The translations under genes were made by a program, and so were the position numbers. The notes beneath the pieces are model-generated. The model did no database searches. It was not told the origin of the DNA and was given only the letters and a program-made list of their open reading frames with translations. Shown piece by piece: positions 17,851-26,600 of a stretch of 64,000 bases of DNA (positions are counted from its first letter, which is position 1; the number at the start of each line of letters is the position of its first letter). Source of the stretch: Candidatus Villigracilis adiacens (lineage in GTDB: Bacteria; Chloroflexota; Anaerolineae; Anaerolineales; Villigracilaceae); NCBI GenBank assembly GCA_016703605.1, contig JADJBU010000024.1, forward strand, positions 9,615 through 73,614. Direction: 5' to 3'.

Positions 17851-18960
17851 CTACGCAGAATATTCGCGATCAGACAATGCAATGAACACATCTTCGAGCG
17901 CGGGCGGCACGGAGCGGAGTTCGTCCACATGCCCGCCAGCCTGTTTGATCCCGGTCTTCAGGCGTTTCAAGACCGCCTTCGACTTCCCTTCGCCAACGCG
18001 GATGTGCAAGCGGTCGCCAAAGGCTTGCACGTCTTCGACATCCGCATCCGCGTGGGCGACGTGACGCAGGGTCTTGAGCGGAGAGCCGCGCAGTTCCAGC
18101 ACGCGCCCATTCAGCCGCGCCCGCAAATTGGACGGCGTATCTTCGGCGATGATCTGTCCGTTCTTCATGAAGCCCACGCGATGACAGCGCGAGGCTTCGT
18201 CCATGTAGGGGGTGGAGATGATGACGGAGACGGAGGGTGGAGATTGGTGATTGGTAATTGGAGATTGGTAATTGGTAATTGGGAATTGGGAATTGGGGTG
18301 TGTTGCGTGTTCCGTATTTACCTGTGTACCTGTGTACGTGTCTACTTGTTTACTTGTATACCCGTCTACCTGTTTACCTGTGTGCATCTCTACCTGTTTA
18401 CCTGCCTGCCCAACCAACTTGATCACCAATTGCCAGAAATCCTGACGGGTGACCGGGTCAACGCCGGTGGTGGGTTCATCGAGAAGCAGCAGACGCGGAC
18501 GATTAACCAGCGCGGAGGCGAGTCCGAGTTTCTGCTTCATGCCGCCGGAGAGTTGACCGGCGCGGCGGTCTTTGAACTTCTCCAAGCCGACGAATTCCAA
18601 AATTTCCATTGAGCGCGGCAGCCACTCGGAGGAGGAAAGTCCGCGCACCTCGGCGAAGAAGCGGATGTTCTCCAACACGGTCAAGTCTTCGTACATCGAG
18701 AATCGTTGGGAAAGATAACCGATTGCGGATCGCGCCTGATCGGTCTGCTTCAACACGTCAAAGCCGCAGATTTCGATGGAGCCGCGGCTCGGCTTCAACG
18801 CGCCGACCAGCAGACGCATGGTCGTCGTCTTCCCCGCGCCGTCCGAGCCGACGAGTCCGTAGATTTCGCCGGGCGCGACGCGGAGCGAGACTCCATTCAC
18901 GGCTTGGGTGTCGCCGAAATATTTTTTCAATCCAGCGGCGTGTACTAAATATTCTGTCAT
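17851..18960 (-). CDS. ABC-2 transporter ATPase with a repeat-encoded insertion
   Basis: A 369-aa ATPase. Walker A is GSDGAGKTT (38-46), signature LSGGMKQK, Walker B LLLLDEPTTGVDP. Between the D-loop and the switch strand (VSVIISTPYMDEA) there is an extra stretch of about 60 residues (183-242), low in complexity (KQVDGYTSKQVDTYT..., ITNYQSPITNHQSP). It is encoded by an 8-bp array (18319-18414) and a 7-bp array (18240-18298). The usual switch His is Pro251, as in some YbhF-like ATPases. The frame is intact; whether the insert is tolerated is unknown. Start at ATG 18960 rather than TTG 18981. Confidence 0.82.
   Translation of the reverse strand: MTEYLVHAAGLKKYFGDTQAVNGVSLRVAPGEIYGLVGSDGAGKTTTMRLLVGALKPSRGSIEICGFDVLKQTDQARSAIGYLSQRFSMYEDLTVLENIRFFAEVRGLSSSEWLPRSMEILEFVGLEKFKDRRAGQLSGGMKQKLGLASALVNRPRLLLLDEPTTGVDPVTRQDFWQLVIKLVGQAGKQVEMHTGKQVDGYTSKQVDTYTGTQVNTEHATHPNSQFPITNYQSPITNHQSPPSVSVIISTPYMDEASRCHRVGFMKNGQIIAEDTPSNLRARLNGRVLELRGSPLKTLRHVAHADADVEDVQAFGDRLHIRVGEGKSKAVLKRLKTGIKQAGGHVDELRSVPPALEDVFIALSDREYSA
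18240..18298. repeat. heptamer array inside the ABC ATPase gene (GATTGGT/AATTGGG)
   Basis: Eight 7-bp units in direct orientation, read through in frame. It contains GAGATTGGTAATTGGTAATT at 18261-18280, whose exact reverse complement is at 60909-60928. Confidence 0.85.
18319..18414. repeat. octamer array inside the ABC ATPase gene (TACCTGTN)
   Basis: Twelve contiguous 8-bp units related to TACCTGTG, all in phase. They encode the KQVD/YTG-like repeat of residues 183-214. The same unit family is at 36784-36904 and 45426-45452. Confidence 0.85.
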
Positions 18961-18969
18961 AAATTCTCT

Positions 18970-18997
18970 GTCAAAGGTCAAAAGTCGAAGGTCGGGA
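18970..18997. repeat. left arm of heptamer palindrome flanking the four-helix-bundle gene
   Basis: Four units GTCAAAG, GTCAAAA, GTCGAAG, GTCGGGA. Inverted relative to the array at 19414-19441 on the other side of the gene. Confidence 0.85.
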
Positions 18998-19001
18998 AAT
19001 A

Positions 19002-19412
19002 TCAGACGATATACTCTGTTTCATCGTCGGAAACGCGTCTTTGACGCGGATGGGCTTCAAGATATTTGATGAAGTTAGCAATTTGACGAGAACAAGTCTG
19101 AGCCAGCGAAAAGGCTTCATTGAATTGTTTTTCCGTAATGTAGTTCTGGTCCAGGGCAATATAAAGTTGCGCTCTTACTTCGCCAGCAGAAGCGCGCGCC
19201 ATGCCAAGAAAGTTGACAAATTGAACATCTGTACGACTTTCAAAACCTTCTGCAGTATTACTCATTATAGAAATACTCGCCCTGCGAATCTGGTCACGTA
19301 AGCCAAAGTCTCGATTGAATACTGGTAGGTTTGTCAGAGCATAGACAGCATTCGTTAGCTGTCGTGCAGTCTTCCAAGCCTCTATATCTTCAAAACGATT
19401 AATTCCTGCCAT
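19002..19412 (-). CDS. four-helix-bundle protein (S23/rRNA-IVS protein family)
   Basis: A 136-aa protein of the four-helix-bundle family first seen in 23S rRNA intervening sequences and related to the Avd accessory proteins of diversity-generating retroelements. The diagnostic segment is DQIRRASISIMSNTAEGF; the family begins as here with FEDIEAWKTARQL. It sits in an efflux operon with which it has no obvious functional link. The gene fills the exact space between two inverted heptamer arrays, 4 nt from the left arm and 1 nt from the right one, and the AAAGG before its ATG is array sequence. This suggests a mobile cassette. Molecular function in such elements is not established. Confidence 0.85.
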   Translation of the reverse strand: MAGINRFEDIEAWKTARQLTNAVYALTNLPVFNRDFGLRDQIRRASISIMSNTAEGFESRTDVQFVNFLGMARASAGEVRAQLYIALDQNYITEKQFNEAFSLAQTCSRQIANFIKYLEAHPRQRRVSDDETEYIV

Positions 19413-19413
19413 A

Positions 19414-19441
19414 TTGACCTTTGACCTTTGACTTTAGACTC
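19414..19441. repeat. right arm of heptamer palindrome flanking the four-helix-bundle gene
   Basis: Units TTGACCT, TTGACCT, TTGACTT, TAGACTC: the inverse orientation of 18970-18997. It ends at the stop codon of the HlyD gene. Confidence 0.85.
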
Positions 19442-20743
19442 TTATTTGAAAACAACATCCGCGGGCATCCCGATCTTCAACATCCCATCCGGGTCTTGCA
19501 CGCTCAACTTGATGGCAAAGACGGTGGAACTGCGTCCTTCAACCGTTTGCACATTGCGCGGGGTGAACTCGGCTTTGTCGGCGATCTGAATGACGGTCGC
19601 GTTGAAGGTCGCATCAGGGAAGGAGTCCACGGTCAGGGTGGCGGTTTGTCCGAGCGAAATCTCGCCGTAGCGGTTCTCAGGGATGTAGACCGTGATGGTC
19701 AGTTCGTTGAGGTTGCCAATCGTCAGCGTCGTCGCGCCGGGCTGGACGAATTCCCCCGGCTCGACATTACGGGTGAGAATGACTCCGTCCATTGGGGCTT
19801 TGACTTCGAGTTTGGCGATCTGCGCATCAATCAGGGCGAGGCTTGCTTCTGCTTGAGCGAGCGCGGACTTCGCCTTGTCCAATTCCTTCGCGGCGGCGAT
19901 GACGGCTGGAGAGTCCGCGCCGGTTTGCAGGGTCAGCAGGCGGGCATAGGCGGCGTCGTAACGCTGCCGGGCAACGAGGACTTGTCCGCGCGCGTATTCG
20001 ACATCTTCGGCTTCGTCGCTGTTCATCAGGTCGTTGTAGGCTTCTTCGGCGTCTTCGAGTTCGGTCAACGCTTCGTCGTAATAATCCTGCGCGGCTTCGC
20101 TCAGACCGCCGCTGTCCGACGCATTGGACGCCTGATCCTTGACCTGCTCGGCGATCACAAACGCGGCGCGGGCATCGGCAAGGTCCTGTTCGGCTTGGAG
20201 AAAGTCGGAGTTCTTCAAGTCGGTGATGACCTGATCGAGATTCGCATTGGCATCGTCAATGGCGGCTTGGGCGGCGTCCAGTTCGGCTTGGGCGGCGGCG
20301 ACTTGTTGATCCTGCTCGATGTACCAGTTGGGCTGGTCGAATTCGCCGGGCGCGGATGCCTGCCAGTCTTTGGAGCGCTGCGCGGCTTGCGCGGCGAGAG
20401 CGGACTCGAGAGTCTGGTCGTATTTGAGTTGGGCGGCGGCAAGGGTGGCAGTGGCAGAGTCGACTGCGGCGGAGGAAACGGCTCGTTGGGCAGCCAGCAG
20501 GCTCGGGTCCAGGCGAAGAAGCGGGGTATTCATCGAAACAGACTGCCCTTCTTCGACGAGGACCTCGGTCACTTTTCCGGCAACTTCCGGCGCGATGTTG
20601 ACCTGCGTCGCTTCGATGGCGCCGGAGGCGGTCAGGGCGGTTGCGTCGGTTCCCGCCGTTTGCGTGACGATAAAGTAGGCGCTCAAGGCAATGAGCAAAA
20701 GGACGATGACGATTGCAGGGATGGGCGGACGTTTGTGGTTCAT
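19442..20743 (-). CDS. HlyD-family membrane fusion/adaptor protein
   Basis: A 433-aa adaptor: N-terminal transmembrane helix (PAIVIVLLLIALSAYFIV), a split lipoyl/barrel-sandwich domain (EGQSVSMNTPLLRLD ... VEPGEFVQPGATTLTIG) and a long Ala/Gln-rich coiled coil between them (about 90-290). It connects the ABC-2 permease to the outside. It lies 74 bp after the permease gene in the same orientation. Confidence 0.85.
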   Translation of the reverse strand: MNHKRPPIPAIVIVLLLIALSAYFIVTQTAGTDATALTASGAIEATQVNIAPEVAGKVTEVLVEEGQSVSMNTPLLRLDPSLLAAQRAVSSAAVDSATATLAAAQLKYDQTLESALAAQAAQRSKDWQASAPGEFDQPNWYIEQDQQVAAAQAELDAAQAAIDDANANLDQVITDLKNSDFLQAEQDLADARAAFVIAEQVKDQASNASDSGGLSEAAQDYYDEALTELEDAEEAYNDLMNSDEAEDVEYARGQVLVARQRYDAAYARLLTLQTGADSPAVIAAAKELDKAKSALAQAEASLALIDAQIAKLEVKAPMDGVILTRNVEPGEFVQPGATTLTIGNLNELTITVYIPENRYGEISLGQTATLTVDSFPDATFNATVIQIADKAEFTPRNVQTVEGRSSTVFAIKLSVQDPDGMLKIGMPADVVFK

Positions 20744-20817
20744 GGAAATCTCCTTAATTTGCGGGTAGGTCGCGCTCTCTGGCGCAACATGCGCGGCGTT
20801 AGAGAACGCCTCCTACG

Positions 20818-21945
20818 CTAATCTAATCGTTTTCTAAATCTCAGCGCGGCGGCAGCCATGATGCCGACGGCGAAGAGAGTCATGGCGATGACATCGAACT
20901 GGATCATGTCGAGACCGACGCCTTTGAGCAGCAGCGAACGGATGATGACAAGGTAATAACGCAGGGGCATCAGGTATGAAAGCCAGCGCAGGACGACGGG
21001 CATGGCTTCGAGCGGAAAGAAAAAGCCGGAAAGAAAAATGCTCGGCAGGAGGGTCATCCAAACCGTGAGCATGGCTTCCTGCTGGGTGTTGGCGATGGTG
21101 GAGGCGAACAGACCGATGCCCAAACCGGTGGTGAGAAAGACAATGGACAAAATAAGAATCAACCCCAAGTCGCCGCGGATGGGCATCCCGAACCACCAAT
21201 GCCCCACCGCCAGCACTTCGATGGTGTTGAAAAATCCGAGGATGACATACGGCATGAGTTTGCCGACGATCAACTCCCATGAACGGATGGGCGTGACGAT
21301 GAGCTGCTCGATGGTTCCGCGTTCGCGTTCGCGCACAACCGAACTGGCGGTGAGGATGGCGGCAATGGCGTAAAGGATCATACCGATCACCCCGGGAATC
21401 ATGAAGTGCGCGCTGATCATATCGGGGTTGTACCAGACGGTGGTGCGCACCTCGACAGGCGGCTTGACGCGCATGTTCGTGCCCGTGCGCGCAAATTTTT
21501 CGGCAAGGATCTCAGTGGCATGTGACTGGCTGATGAGCTGCGCCGCCGAAAGCGCTGTGGATGCGCTGGTCGGGTCGGAGCCGTCGAGGATGAAGGCGAC
21601 CTGGGCATTGCCGTCGCTGACTCGCTGGGCGTAATCCGGCGGGATGATGACAGCGGCTCGCGCCTCTCCGCGTGAGATGAGGTCTTCTATTTCTGATTCC
21701 GATTCCACGCTGAAGGCGATCTTGAAATAATCCGCGGCGCGATAGGCATCCAGCAGGGCGCGCGATTCGGGGCTGCGGCTGCGGTCCAGCACGGCGAGCG
21801 GAATATTTCGCACGTCGTTGGTGGCGGAATAGCCGAGCAGGAACAACTGCATGATGGGGATGACGAGGATCATTGCCAGCGTGCGCACATCGCGGAAGAT
21901 CTGGATGAATTCCTTGCGAATGATGGACATTAAACGTGTGTTCAT
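20818..21945 (-). CDS. ABC-2 type transporter permease
   Basis: A 375-aa permease of the ABC2_membrane_3 type. An N-terminal helix follows the family-typical IIRKEFIQIFRDVRTLAMILVIPIMQL, then a large extracytoplasmic domain (about 45-175) and five C-terminal helices including RERERGTIEQLIVTPI and FFPLEAMPVVLRWLSYLMPLRYYLVIIRSLLLKG. Only one permease gene is in the window, so a homodimer is likely. Confidence 0.88.
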   Translation of the reverse strand: MNTRLMSIIRKEFIQIFRDVRTLAMILVIPIMQLFLLGYSATNDVRNIPLAVLDRSRSPESRALLDAYRAADYFKIAFSVESESEIEDLISRGEARAAVIIPPDYAQRVSDGNAQVAFILDGSDPTSASTALSAAQLISQSHATEILAEKFARTGTNMRVKPPVEVRTTVWYNPDMISAHFMIPGVIGMILYAIAAILTASSVVRERERGTIEQLIVTPIRSWELIVGKLMPYVILGFFNTIEVLAVGHWWFGMPIRGDLGLILILSIVFLTTGLGIGLFASTIANTQQEAMLTVWMTLLPSIFLSGFFFPLEAMPVVLRWLSYLMPLRYYLVIIRSLLLKGVGLDMIQFDVIAMTLFAVGIMAAAALRFRKRLD

Positions 21946-21999
21946 AAGGTCTCCATTGCGGAAGGATGAAATCTACATTCATCCTTCCGCCTTGATCTT

Positions 22000-22617
22000 T
22001 CATCCTTGAGTTTCGAGAATGCCGTGCATATAAATATCCACATAGGCATCCAGGGTGTTTTTGGGCATTACATTTTTCAGGATGGATTTTGAGATGATGA
22101 TTTCAGTGATCATATAAGACAGAACCATGCCGATGAAGGAGCGCATCAGGATGACGGGATGCGTCACGCGCAGTTCCTTCCTTGTTTTGACGATCTTTTC
22201 AAACACGGGCAGTATGTTTGGGGCGATCTCCTTGATCAACGCCGCGCCATGCACGCCATTGAACTCCGCGATCTCGATCAACATCAGTTTGATGTAATAC
22301 GGCTGGGAGGTCAGTTCATGGATGACGATGCGGGTGGCGCTGCCGAGGAATTCCTCCAGCGTTTCCCCTTCCGCCTGCTGGATGAGGGGAAGAATCTTTT
22401 TATAGGGATGTTTGTCCACGACGATGGCTTCGAATATCTCGTCCTTGCTTTTGAAGTGGTTGTAGATGCCGCCCAGCGCCAGCCCCGCCCGCTCCGCGAT
22501 CTGCCGCATGGACGTGGCGTGGTAGCCGTGCTCCATGAACAGTTCGATGGCGGCATCTTCGATTGCAAGGCGCGTCACTTCGCCCTTCTTCGGCGTATCC
22601 TTCAGTTTGGCGGGCAT
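22000..22617 (-). CDS. TetR/AcrR-family repressor
   Basis: A 205-aa regulator with the TetR helix-turn-helix near residues 22-68 (FMEHGYHATSMRQIAERAGLALGGIYNHFKSKDEIFEAIV). It heads the efflux operon and probably represses it together with itself: a perfect 14-bp palindrome lies 22 bp upstream of its start, overlapping the promoter. The inducer is unknown. Confidence 0.88.
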   Translation of the reverse strand: MPAKLKDTPKKGEVTRLAIEDAAIELFMEHGYHATSMRQIAERAGLALGGIYNHFKSKDEIFEAIVVDKHPYKKILPLIQQAEGETLEEFLGSATRIVIHELTSQPYYIKLMLIEIAEFNGVHGAALIKEIAPNILPVFEKIVKTRKELRVTHPVILMRSFIGMVLSYMITEIIISKSILKNVMPKNTLDAYVDIYMHGILETQG

Positions 22618-22638
22618 GGATTCCTTTCAATAAAAATG

Positions 22639-22661
22639 AACGAACGTTCGTTTTTATTTTA
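22639..22661 (-). promoter_or_regulatory. TetR operator palindrome and -10 box
   Basis: AACGAACGTTCGTT (22639-22652) is a perfect 14-bp palindrome in an A/T-rich context. On the minus strand an extended -10 (TG-TAAAAT, 22664-22656) abuts it, so the bound repressor would block transcription. Confidence 0.65.
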
Positions 22662-22771
22662 CAGAAACGGGCGGTTTTGTCAAGGATGGATTTTCAGGAG
22701 ATTCCACTAACCTGTCAGCGTATGCATCCGGCGCTGGAAAGCACATCATCAGACGCCCAATTTCTGAGAAG

Positions 22772-22800
22772 TTGACATCATTTCTATTCCACCGTAAAAT
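22772..22800 (+). promoter_or_regulatory. sigma70 promoter of the AbrB-PIN operon
   Basis: Consensus TTGACA (22772-22777), a 17-bp spacer and TAAAAT (22795-22800). The predicted transcript starts near 22807, 36 nt before the antitoxin ATG. Confidence 0.75.
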
Positions 22801-22842
22801 TTGAAAAATCAGGAAATCAGATTCAAAGAAAGCGAGAGATAA

Positions 22843-23064
22843 ATGTCTGAATTCTTACAAGTCCGAAGCAATGGGCAGATTACCCTGCCCGCTCCCACAC
22901 GCCGGAAGGCAAAGTTGAACGAGGGTGACTTGCTTGAGGTCGTGGTTGAGGAAGATGGAACAATTCGTTTGATTCCCAAAATCCCTGTAGATCGCGCCCT
23001 GGCAGAAAAATATCAACTCAATGATGTCAATTGGGCAATGGAACAAAAAAGCAAAGGGAAATGA
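22843..23064 (+). CDS. AbrB/SpoVT-type antitoxin
   Basis: A 73-aa swapped-hairpin DNA-binding protein (EFLQVRSNGQITLPAPTRRKAKLNEGDLLEVVVEEDGTIRL), the usual antitoxin partner of PIN toxins. Its stop overlaps the toxin start by 4 nt (ATGA). It probably autorepresses the consensus promoter upstream. Confidence 0.85.
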   Translation: MSEFLQVRSNGQITLPAPTRRKAKLNEGDLLEVVVEEDGTIRLIPKIPVDRALAEKYQLNDVNWAMEQKSKGK

Positions 23065-23558
23065 AGCGGATTGTCGTGTGCGACACGGGTCCGCTTTTGC
23101 ATCTAAGCGAGGCAGGCGCGGTCCACTTGCTGGCGGAAATGGGCAATGTGTATGTCCCTCCACTCGTGGCGGTCGAGTTCAAAGTCAATTCACAAGGTTG
23201 GAATTTGCCCCACTGGGTAACGGAAGTTGGACTGGACAGGCACATCAGAGAAAAAGCAGAAAGTTGGGTGCAAACAAATCAGGTTGATGGTGGGGAAGCC
23301 GAAGCAATAGGTTTGGTATTGCAGATTCGCGCCAATTGGTTACTGACAGATGATGCCAAGGCGCGCCAGTTTGCTGAATCTTTGGGGCTGGAAGTTCACG
23401 GGTCGGTTGGCGTCCTTTTATGGAATGTGGCAACAGGACATATTGACGACAAGCGGACTGCGCATCAACTATTGAACGATCTTGCCAAATCGTCTTTATG
23501 GGTTTCTGAACGGGTGGTCAACGCGGCACGAAAAGCAATTGATAGTTTATTTGACTAG
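23061..23558 (+). CDS. PIN-domain toxin (DUF3368-like)
   Basis: A 165-aa PIN-like nuclease, probably the toxin of a type II pair. Acidic active-site candidates are Asp8 (VCDTGPLLHLSEAG), Glu40, Glu79/Glu81 (DGGEAEA) and Asp97/Asp98 (LLTDDAKAR), in the order expected for the family. Start ATG 23061 overlaps the antitoxin stop; the longer 23031 frame would overlap more. RNase activity is inferred. Confidence 0.82.
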   Translation: MKRIVVCDTGPLLHLSEAGAVHLLAEMGNVYVPPLVAVEFKVNSQGWNLPHWVTEVGLDRHIREKAESWVQTNQVDGGEAEAIGLVLQIRANWLLTDDAKARQFAESLGLEVHGSVGVLLWNVATGHIDDKRTAHQLLNDLAKSSLWVSERVVNAARKAIDSLFD

Positions 23559-23584
23559 AATCGGCTGAATTCCAACAAAAAGAA

Positions 23585-23618
23585 GGAGCGCGAAGACTCT
23601 CATCTTCGCGCTCCTTTT
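23585..23618. terminator. bidirectional terminator
   Basis: A perfect 12-bp stem GGAGCGCGAAGA/TCTTCGCGCTCC with flanking A and T runs, between the convergent toxin and activase genes. Confidence 0.85.
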
Positions 23619-23646
23619 GGGGCATCGGGAGATGCCGCGCTCCGCC

Positions 23647-26600
23647 TCAGCCCTCCGCCGGAACCTTCTCCAGCGCATGATCCACGAAGAAGTGCATCCG
23701 GTTGAAGAAGTTGACCTCGCTGATGCCCGCGTCGGCGTCCAACAGGAGCAGGTTCAACTGCGGATACGTCTCTTTCATCTTTTTCTCCGCCCCTTTTGCA
23801 ATGACGTGGTTGGCGATGCACCCAAACGGCTGGAGGCATAACACATTCGGAACGCCGTTTCGGACAAACGACGCCACTTCCCCCGCGATCAACCAGCCTT
23901 CGCCGTATTGATGACTCAGGCTTAGAATATCTTCGGCAAGGCGGGCAATATCGTCTATGCTGGTATGGCGGCGATGGCGGCGATAGCCCTTCATGACGTG
24001 ATGAACATCGTTGAGGTAATTATCAAGGACCTTCTTCGCCAGCAGTGAGATCAGCCAGTCAGTATCGCGCCGGGCAATCCCCGCCTGAACGCTCTGGTTT
24101 GTATGAATGATCCCGCCCGCGAAGAACTCCAGGAACGACGGCATGACCACTTCCACGCCCTGCTCCATCAGCCACTGCGCCGAATTGTTGTTGGAGAACG
24201 CGTTGAACTTGACATAAATCTCGCCAACAATGCCCACCTTCGGGTACTGCCTGTCATTCACCTCGACCGCGTTAAAATCCTCCACTGCCTTCCCGAGCGC
24301 GCGCAGAAGCGCCTTTCGTTCGGTCGGAATGCGCCCCGTCATAAAATCGTTGAGGTAGCGGTCCGTGATCCGTTGCGCATCGCCCCTGTTCACCTCGCGG
24401 ACAACAGTCGAGTAGAACATGCCTGAGATCGAATCGGTGAACGCCATGCTGATGATGGCTTTGTAGATATATTCGCGGATGTTGAATTGAAAACCGGGCT
24501 GGTCGTTCAACGTATGGAAATTCGTCGAAATCGTCACGACCGGCACATCCTCGAATCCCGCCGCAAGAACCGCCTTCTTGATCAGCGAGGCATAACTCGA
24601 GGCGCGGCACTGTCCGCCCGTTTGTGAAAACCCGATGGCGGTTTTGGAAAGGTCATACCTGCCTGATTGCAAAGCCTGGACCAGCGAACCGATGGTGATG
24701 GTTCCGGGGTAACAAATCTCATTATTGGCGTATTTGAGCCCGGCATTAACAGACTCCCGATCCGCAGGCGGCAGCCAGACAATATCGTACCCGGCGTCGA
24801 TCAACGGACGCACGATCGGCGGCGAACAGAACGGGGAAAAATCCGGCACGATGATGGTTCGGCTATGGTCTCCCTGTTCGAAAACGCGCGCCCGCCTGCG
24901 GGCTTTATAAACGCGCTCCCGGCTCTTCGATTGTTTGAGCGCCTCAAAGGTCGAACGCAAGCGCAGTTTTGTCGAACCGGGGCTTTCGATCTCGTCGATG
25001 CGCAGCACCGTCGGGCTTTTACCATACTCGCCAAGGATCGCCGCAACTTCATCGAGAATGAACGGGTCGGGACCGCAGCCGAATGAATTCAACTGAACCA
25101 CCTCGACGCGCGGCTCCTCCTGCCGCGCCGCCCAACGCGCCGCATGATAGTAACGATTCAAATACTCCCACTGAGTCATCACATGGCGGTTATCGAGCGT
25201 CTGCCCCTCCTCCCAGGGCACAGCATCCTCGGTGATCACATCCAACCCAAAGTCGGCAATGATGTCGGGAATCTTGTGGTTGATCAATGGATCAATATGA
25301 TATGGCCGCCCCATGAGCAGGATGACGGGACGGCGATCCTCCCGCGCGTTTTCGAGAATCTCCGCCGCCACGCTTCGCACCCGGACCTTGAACTGATTCT
25401 GCGCTTCTTCGGCTTTTTCATACGCCCGGGCCGCTTCGCCGCGCGGCACGCCGAGGCTTTGCAGATAATCCGCGCAAAAACGTTTGAGCAGTTTTTTATC
25501 CGCAAGGTTGATCGAAGGCATATCGTACGGAATGTTGTACCGCCCCGCCGGGTCGATGACGTTGCGCACGACATCGGCATACCCCGACACAATCGGACAG
25601 TTATAACTGTTCGCAGCGTCGCTGAAATGCGAATCTTCGTAGAAGACCATCGGGTAGAAGATGCGGTCCACGCCCCTCTCGATCAAATCCATGATGTGCC
25701 CGCTGACCAGTTTGGCGGGGAAGCACAAATTATCCGACATGATATGCGCCGCCCCCTTCTGGTAGAGCGCATTGCTTGATGCCGACGAAATTTGCACCGC
25801 GATGCCGCTCTCCACAAAGAGCGCGTTCCAGAACGGAAAATTCTCGAACTGATTCAAAACCCTGGGGATACCGACCAAGAGCCGCGGGGTCGAGTCGGGA
25901 GCCGTCTTTCTTCCGAAGAGCAAATCCAGTTTGACGGCAGGCAGGTTCGCGCCGCGCCGATCCGCCCTGCCCCCGTTCGAATAGATCTTTTCACAGCGGT
26001 TGCCCGAATAGAAAATGTTCCCGTTGGGGAAGATCATCTTCGTGACCGCGCACTTGTTCTCGCAACCGTGGCAGCGCAGACTCTTTTTTGCGTAATTGCC
26101 CGCCACCATCGTAACGCCGACTTCAGTCGGTGACTGCCGACTGAAGTCGGCGTTACTGTAACTATCCCGCGCCGTCAACGCCGCGCCGTACGCGCCCATC
26201 AACTCCGCCATGTCGGGGCAGACCACTTCGCGCCCCAGCAGATTCTCCAGCGCCTTGCGCACGGCGGGGTTGCGGAAGGTGCCGCCCTGCACCACGATGT
26301 GCGCGCCGAGCAGGTCCATGTTTGTGATCTTCAAAACCTTGTGCAGCGCGTTCTTGATGACCGAATACGCCAGCCCCGCCGAAATATCGGTGATCGGCGC
26401 GCCCTCGCGCAGCGATTGTTTGACCTTGGAATTCATGAACACAGTGCAGCGCGTGCCAAGATCGCAGGGCGCTGCGCCTTTCGTCGCCTCCCTTCCAAAT
26501 TCGGCGGCGGTGTAACCCATGTTGCGCGCAAAATTTTCGATGAACGTGCCGCACCCCGACGAACAGGCTTCGTTGATCTTGATATCCTGAATGAAGCCGT

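Noticed and set aside
18205..18216. Loss of the switch histidine (Pro251) as evidence of a dead ABC ATPase
   Set aside because: TPYMDEA is recalled as a natural variant in YbhF-like ATPases, so it is not a clear defect on its own.
19421..20821. Long plus-strand ORF (466 codons) opposite the HlyD gene
   Set aside because: It is Gly/Arg-rich with no family features, and the minus strand encodes a clear membrane fusion protein with TM helix, lipoyl halves and coiled coil.
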